From: Maratus speciosus
Taxonomy: Eukaryota; Arthropoda; Arachnida; Araneae; Salticidae
DNA: 64,000 nt
NCBI GenBank assembly: GCA_963932465.1
Contig: OZ010786.1
Coordinates: 532,087,073-532,151,072, forward strand
Direction of reading: 5' to 3'
The position numbers and the translations under genes were made by a program. Shown here piece by piece: positions 60,349 to 64,000 of this stretch; position 1 is the first letter of the stretch, and the number at the start of each line of letters is the position of its first letter. The notes under the pieces are model-generated. The model searched no databases and was not told where the DNA came from. It worked only from the letters and a program-made list of their open reading frames with translations.

Positions 60349-62080
60349 ATTAAATACTGTCTTACGCAATTAATTCAATGATATTCCATGAGGTCGCGAT
60401 GATTACGACTTATTAAAGATGGAGTCATGCTATTTCTGTATTATTGATATTAATATAAATATCGTAATAAAATTTGTAATCATGTATTTTTGCATAAGAA
60501 TGCAACAGTTATTGTACCAAAATCTGAATATTTATAAAGATAGTTATAGTACCAACACACCTCATTTGCCACGGTTGATGTACACGTTCCGACTTGTTAC
60601 TTTCAAATTTCTTTTTACATGACGTATTTTCTTGTTTGCAATAAATGCATTTTTGAAGCAATTACAGTTATTCTGCAATACTACATGCATAATATAAATT
60701 TTTTATAACTGCTACTTAGACAAGTAGATTTTACTTTTTCAATTATTTAAAATTTTGATTTATATTTTAATTCTTGATGAGATAACTTCAATAAGTAAAG
60801 AATAATACTACATTCACTTATGTTTCATGTTTAGAAAATATTGTTAAAAAATAGGTTAACCGTGCAACGGGTTAGGTAAAAATGGTCAACGATGGTGGAT
60901 CGTACTTTTCGAGAAATAGGTATTTTGTATTGTTGCGATGTTACAAATGGAATATATTTTACAATATTAAGAAAATAGATAAATCAGATAAGCAATCATG
61001 CATATCAATAGAGGAAATTATTTTTTAATAACTTTGTGAAATAGGGCAAAATCGCTTTAAGAACTTAACTGCTGTATATTACATCAAATATGAAGATTAT
61101 TCGAGAAAAATATATATCATGCATGATTTAATGCAAGAAGAAAATTCTAGCAATCGGTATTATATCAGAAAAAGATGCACCATTTTCAAGAAAGATCCCG
61201 TTGTATCTTCTTCTTTTCGAATTTATTTTTGACTGAATTAAATTGGAACTCGGGTATATTATATGTTACAATAATTTGTTGTATACACACACATACATAT
61301 AGGATCTACGGATGCATATATATATATATATAGATAGATAGATCTACGGAGAAGGGCGGAGTTATATGGAAAATTTATGTGAAAAGTTCCATCTATTTTA
61401 TTCAATATTCTTGGTCAATGTTTATTTTTTTTTACAATTTTTAGGCCATTGAGGACATTATAGTATGAATAGCATATATCTATACCATCAATCTATAAAT
61501 TCTATTAAAGTAGTATAAATTAAATATGTATGTATTAGTTAAATGTACTATTATTTATTATTTCCCATCTTGAAAAATTAAATTTCTTATTTTAAATAGT
61601 ATACAAATTTAAAAGCATTTTAATTGTTAAATTATTTAAACTGTTAATTTAATTTTATACACCAAATTATACTTTTAATTATATATTTATATTCATTTTT
61701 AATGATAAACTATTAGTGTGGATATTTTAATATTACTATATTTAAATTTATGATTGGGATATATTATAGTGCATTTATTTATGCATGTAATTAAATTTGA
61801 ATTATAATCTAATAACTTGTCCGTAACAAATATTTCTTTTTTTTTCTTTAATATTCATCATTTATAATACATTAATAAAGTTACCGTTTTAAATGTTAAC
61901 TCGCATAAATACTATTATTAATATATTTTTTGTACTTTTCTTGCCTATATAAATACATGAGTGATCGTTAAATTTATTATCTAATGATAGAGGGCAAAAT
62001 TATATCTGATGTAATAATAGCTGGAATATATATGTATTTAATCTATTTTCATATTTATTACACTTTTGCTTGTAGTGTAT
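60349..62080. other. Unassigned AT-rich DNA
   Basis: No coding or element structure is recognised. A TA/TAGA microsatellite patch lies near 61316-61345. Confidence 0.5.
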
Positions 62081-62091
62081 TGCTAGTTTTG

Positions 62092-62950
62092 AACAGGGTG
62101 TTTCAAAATAGACCGGTATATTGTTTTGTTTCATATATATATATATATATGTAAATATATATATATATGGGACATTCTCACAATCTTTTGACTTTTGGGG
62201 GAAAAAATCTGGCGAAATTAAACTTGCTAAAATAACATTTTAATCTAATAGACGAATGTCTTAATATTCAAAATTAAGAAAAAATGGTCAGCAGCGAATT
62301 TTTTTTTTTTTTAACTGAGGTTTAAGTTAAACTTCCGAGTTTAATTTTCCTTACCATTTTACCCCTATAACGTTTTATTTTCTTCTAAATTTTTACTTAT
62401 AATAAATTTGCATAGTACCCACATGACATTCAAATAAGAAATAATAAAAATATAGTACTTTTAATACAGAATGTTTGTATAACATTGTCTTAAAGGGGTG
62501 TTAAAGAAGGGACGGTAAGGTAAAAAAGGGGGTTGGTATAGGAAAAAAAGATACGAAATGGTAAAAAAGGTGACGGTAAGAATGAAACAGTAAGGACAAT
62601 TACCACCTATTTTAAGGAAAATCCTGTTAAAACTAAGTGATAGCCACAATGTTCATTGATTTTTAGAAACAGTTGTTAACATTGGATTTTTTTTTTTTTA
62701 ATTACATCGAAAAGTGCAGTAATAAACCTTGGGGACGGTAAGACTACCAATAAGGGCACGATCTTGAAAACGATATTTAAATGCTGATTTAAATTCTGCA
62801 GTAAATTTTCTGTCAAAGAATTTTAGACATTCTTTCTTTAGCATGCTTCTGCATGAGAAAAAACTCGAAAAAAATTCTGAGACAGCATGTGAAGTGATTT
62901 TCTGCATAAGTTTAGCAAGAGGAACGGTAAGGATGAAAAACCCAGGGACA
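62092..62950 (+). repeat. Purine-rich region with dispersed acggtaag motif
   Basis: After a possible MITE end (cagggtgtttcaaaatagac) and a TA run (about 62135-62168), the segment 62500-62935 carries acggtaag or close variants at about 62511, 62573, 62734 and 62922, in purine-rich context on the plus strand. No protein. Function unknown; could be a degenerate satellite. Confidence 0.4.
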
Positions 62951-63026
62951 GAGTTAAAAAAATAATATCAACCGTAAAAATGTGTGCAGGCTATTTTTTC
63001 TTTTTTTTTTTTTTTTGCTACATCTA

Positions 63027-63212
63027 TTATATATATAAAATCCAAACGGAAATTTCGTTCCGAACGCCGAGATTTCGAGTTCTACCACATGGATTTTTAC
63101 GGAACTTATACCGTTAGATAGGTATCGTTCCAGGGAGGGTTTTAAGCTATAACACATCATTTTACCTAGATTAGTTATAGAATTATTACGGAAAATTCTA
63201 TTATTTTGGACT
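63027..63212 (+). repeat. 185-bp direct repeat, copy 1
   Basis: Starts tatatataaaatccaaacgg, continues cgccgagatttcgagttcta and ttagataggtatcgttcc, and ends ttctattattttgg. Near-identical to the copy at 63672-63857. Confidence 0.92.
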
Positions 63213-63671
63213 TTGTTACTTCATATTTCCTTAAATATCTGGGCTCCTATTGGTCGTAGAGCTTAGATCTCGCGCCAAAAGTAGCTCCGAAGTAACCAAG
63301 CAAACTTTTCCCCGCGATTATTTTGCCGTCTTCCGATTTCCTCTAACTCTATTAGGGGGCCGCGTAGAGCCCCTTTAAAATATTTTTCGTAGTAATTTCA
63401 GCAATTATCTTAAATTATTGGTTAAGACCGCCGCCCTCCCGATTCATGTATCTACGGAAAGGTTGCATGAAGGAGTTTCGTTCAGTTAAGCTTTCGTTAA
63501 GAATAGAGTGCGCTCCCTGGTGGTGGAATGTGGAACTAACATAACGCGATATTGTTAAAATTCGGAAATCTAACAATGCGATCTGTTTTAAACTTTGAGA
63601 TAGTTCATAACACATAATCTATTATCTATTCTATTATATATATATATAATCTATTATCTATTCTATTATCT
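63213..63671. other. Spacer between 185-bp repeats, GC-richer
   Basis: Includes gctcctattggtcgtagagc, a GC-rich patch with ccgccgccctcccg, and a short tandem array of ctattatctattctat just before the second copy. No recognised gene. Confidence 0.5.
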
Positions 63672-63857
63672 ATTATATATATAAAATCCAAACGGAAATT
63701 TCTTTCCGAACGCCTAGATTTCGAGTTCTACTGCATGGATTTTTACGGAACCTATACCGTTAGATAGGTATTGTTTTAGGGAAGGTTTTAAGCTATAACA
63801 CATTATTCTACCTATATTAGTTTTAGAATTATGACGGAAAATTCTGTTATTTTGGGC
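63672..63857 (+). repeat. 185-bp direct repeat, copy 2
   Basis: Second copy of 63027-63212, 645 bp away. Small changes include ttctttcc for ttcgttcc and gaattatgacgg for gaattattacgg. Sequence to the right ends in A-rich low-complexity DNA at the window edge. Confidence 0.92.
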
Positions 63858-64000
63858 GATAGGGTTACCATTTTATTTCTTGGCGAAATTCATCGTTGAT
63901 AAAAAAAAAAAAAATTGAAACGGCTATTAAACCTCGAAAAATAAAAGAAAAACTGTTACTAATTTTATTTAAATGAAAAAAAAAAGAAAAAAAGAAGAAG

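Noticed and set aside
1..64000. A novel multi-gene system (defence, biosynthetic or similar)
   Set aside because: No intact or co-oriented gene set exists here; all recognisable coding remnants belong to mobile elements.

Overview
The window looks like eukaryotic, strongly AT-rich, repeat-dense intergenic (or intronic) DNA. It most resembles an arthropod, possibly an arachnid. That is inferred from its transposon families (mariner, Tc1-like, pogo/Tigger-like, Penelope-like, non-LTR, TTAA-flanked MITEs, Helitron/Helentron-like repeats) and from long microsatellites and A-runs. I found no convincing intact host gene, no rRNA, no functional tRNA and no CRISPR. Almost every open reading frame over 60 codons is chance or lies inside a decayed transposon.

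Layout. 1-3.4 kb: a 239-bp direct repeat, a small GC-rich island and unassigned DNA. 3.4-11.0 kb: a 557-bp TA-flanked MITE, then a four-level transposon nest. The outer element (3993-10999, 8-bp duplication ATGTATAT) carries a broken transposase on the minus strand. That transposase is split by a second element of the same kind (6062-9917, 8-bp duplication CTCTTCAA) with its own plus-strand transposase, and the second element contains a pogo/Tigger-like element (6197-7317) and a decayed satellite unit (about 9150-9320). 11.9-15.1 kb: an inverted-repeat element with internal direct repeats, a tRNA-derived SINE, and copy A of an interspersed repeat. 16-23.7 kb: a Penelope-like fragment, a palindromic 160-bp MITE, an ancient 115-135-bp minisatellite, a 448-bp TIR element and a 548-bp tandem array. 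23.79-27.9 kb: an insertion that interrupts this array, opening with a Helitron-like terminus and holding remnants of a cysteine-rich transposon-linked protein between long inverted repeats.

29-47 kb: two inverted copies of a roughly 1.1-kb TA element, the first of two 2.2-kb repeats built from six 326-bp units, paired SINEs, two large TTAA MITEs, a non-LTR retrotransposon C-terminus and a Tc1 pseudogene. 47-64 kb: a second Tc1 pseudogene, the second 2.2-kb repeat, copy B of the interspersed repeat split by an insertion with TTAA MITEs, a nearly full-length but dead mariner (59079-60348), and a duplicated 185-bp repeat near the right edge.

No genes work together here as a pathway. The information in the window is a record of successive transposition. 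The best-supported results are exact target-site duplications and reconstructable insertion order. All family names come from motifs read by eye and recalled family signatures; no search was run.
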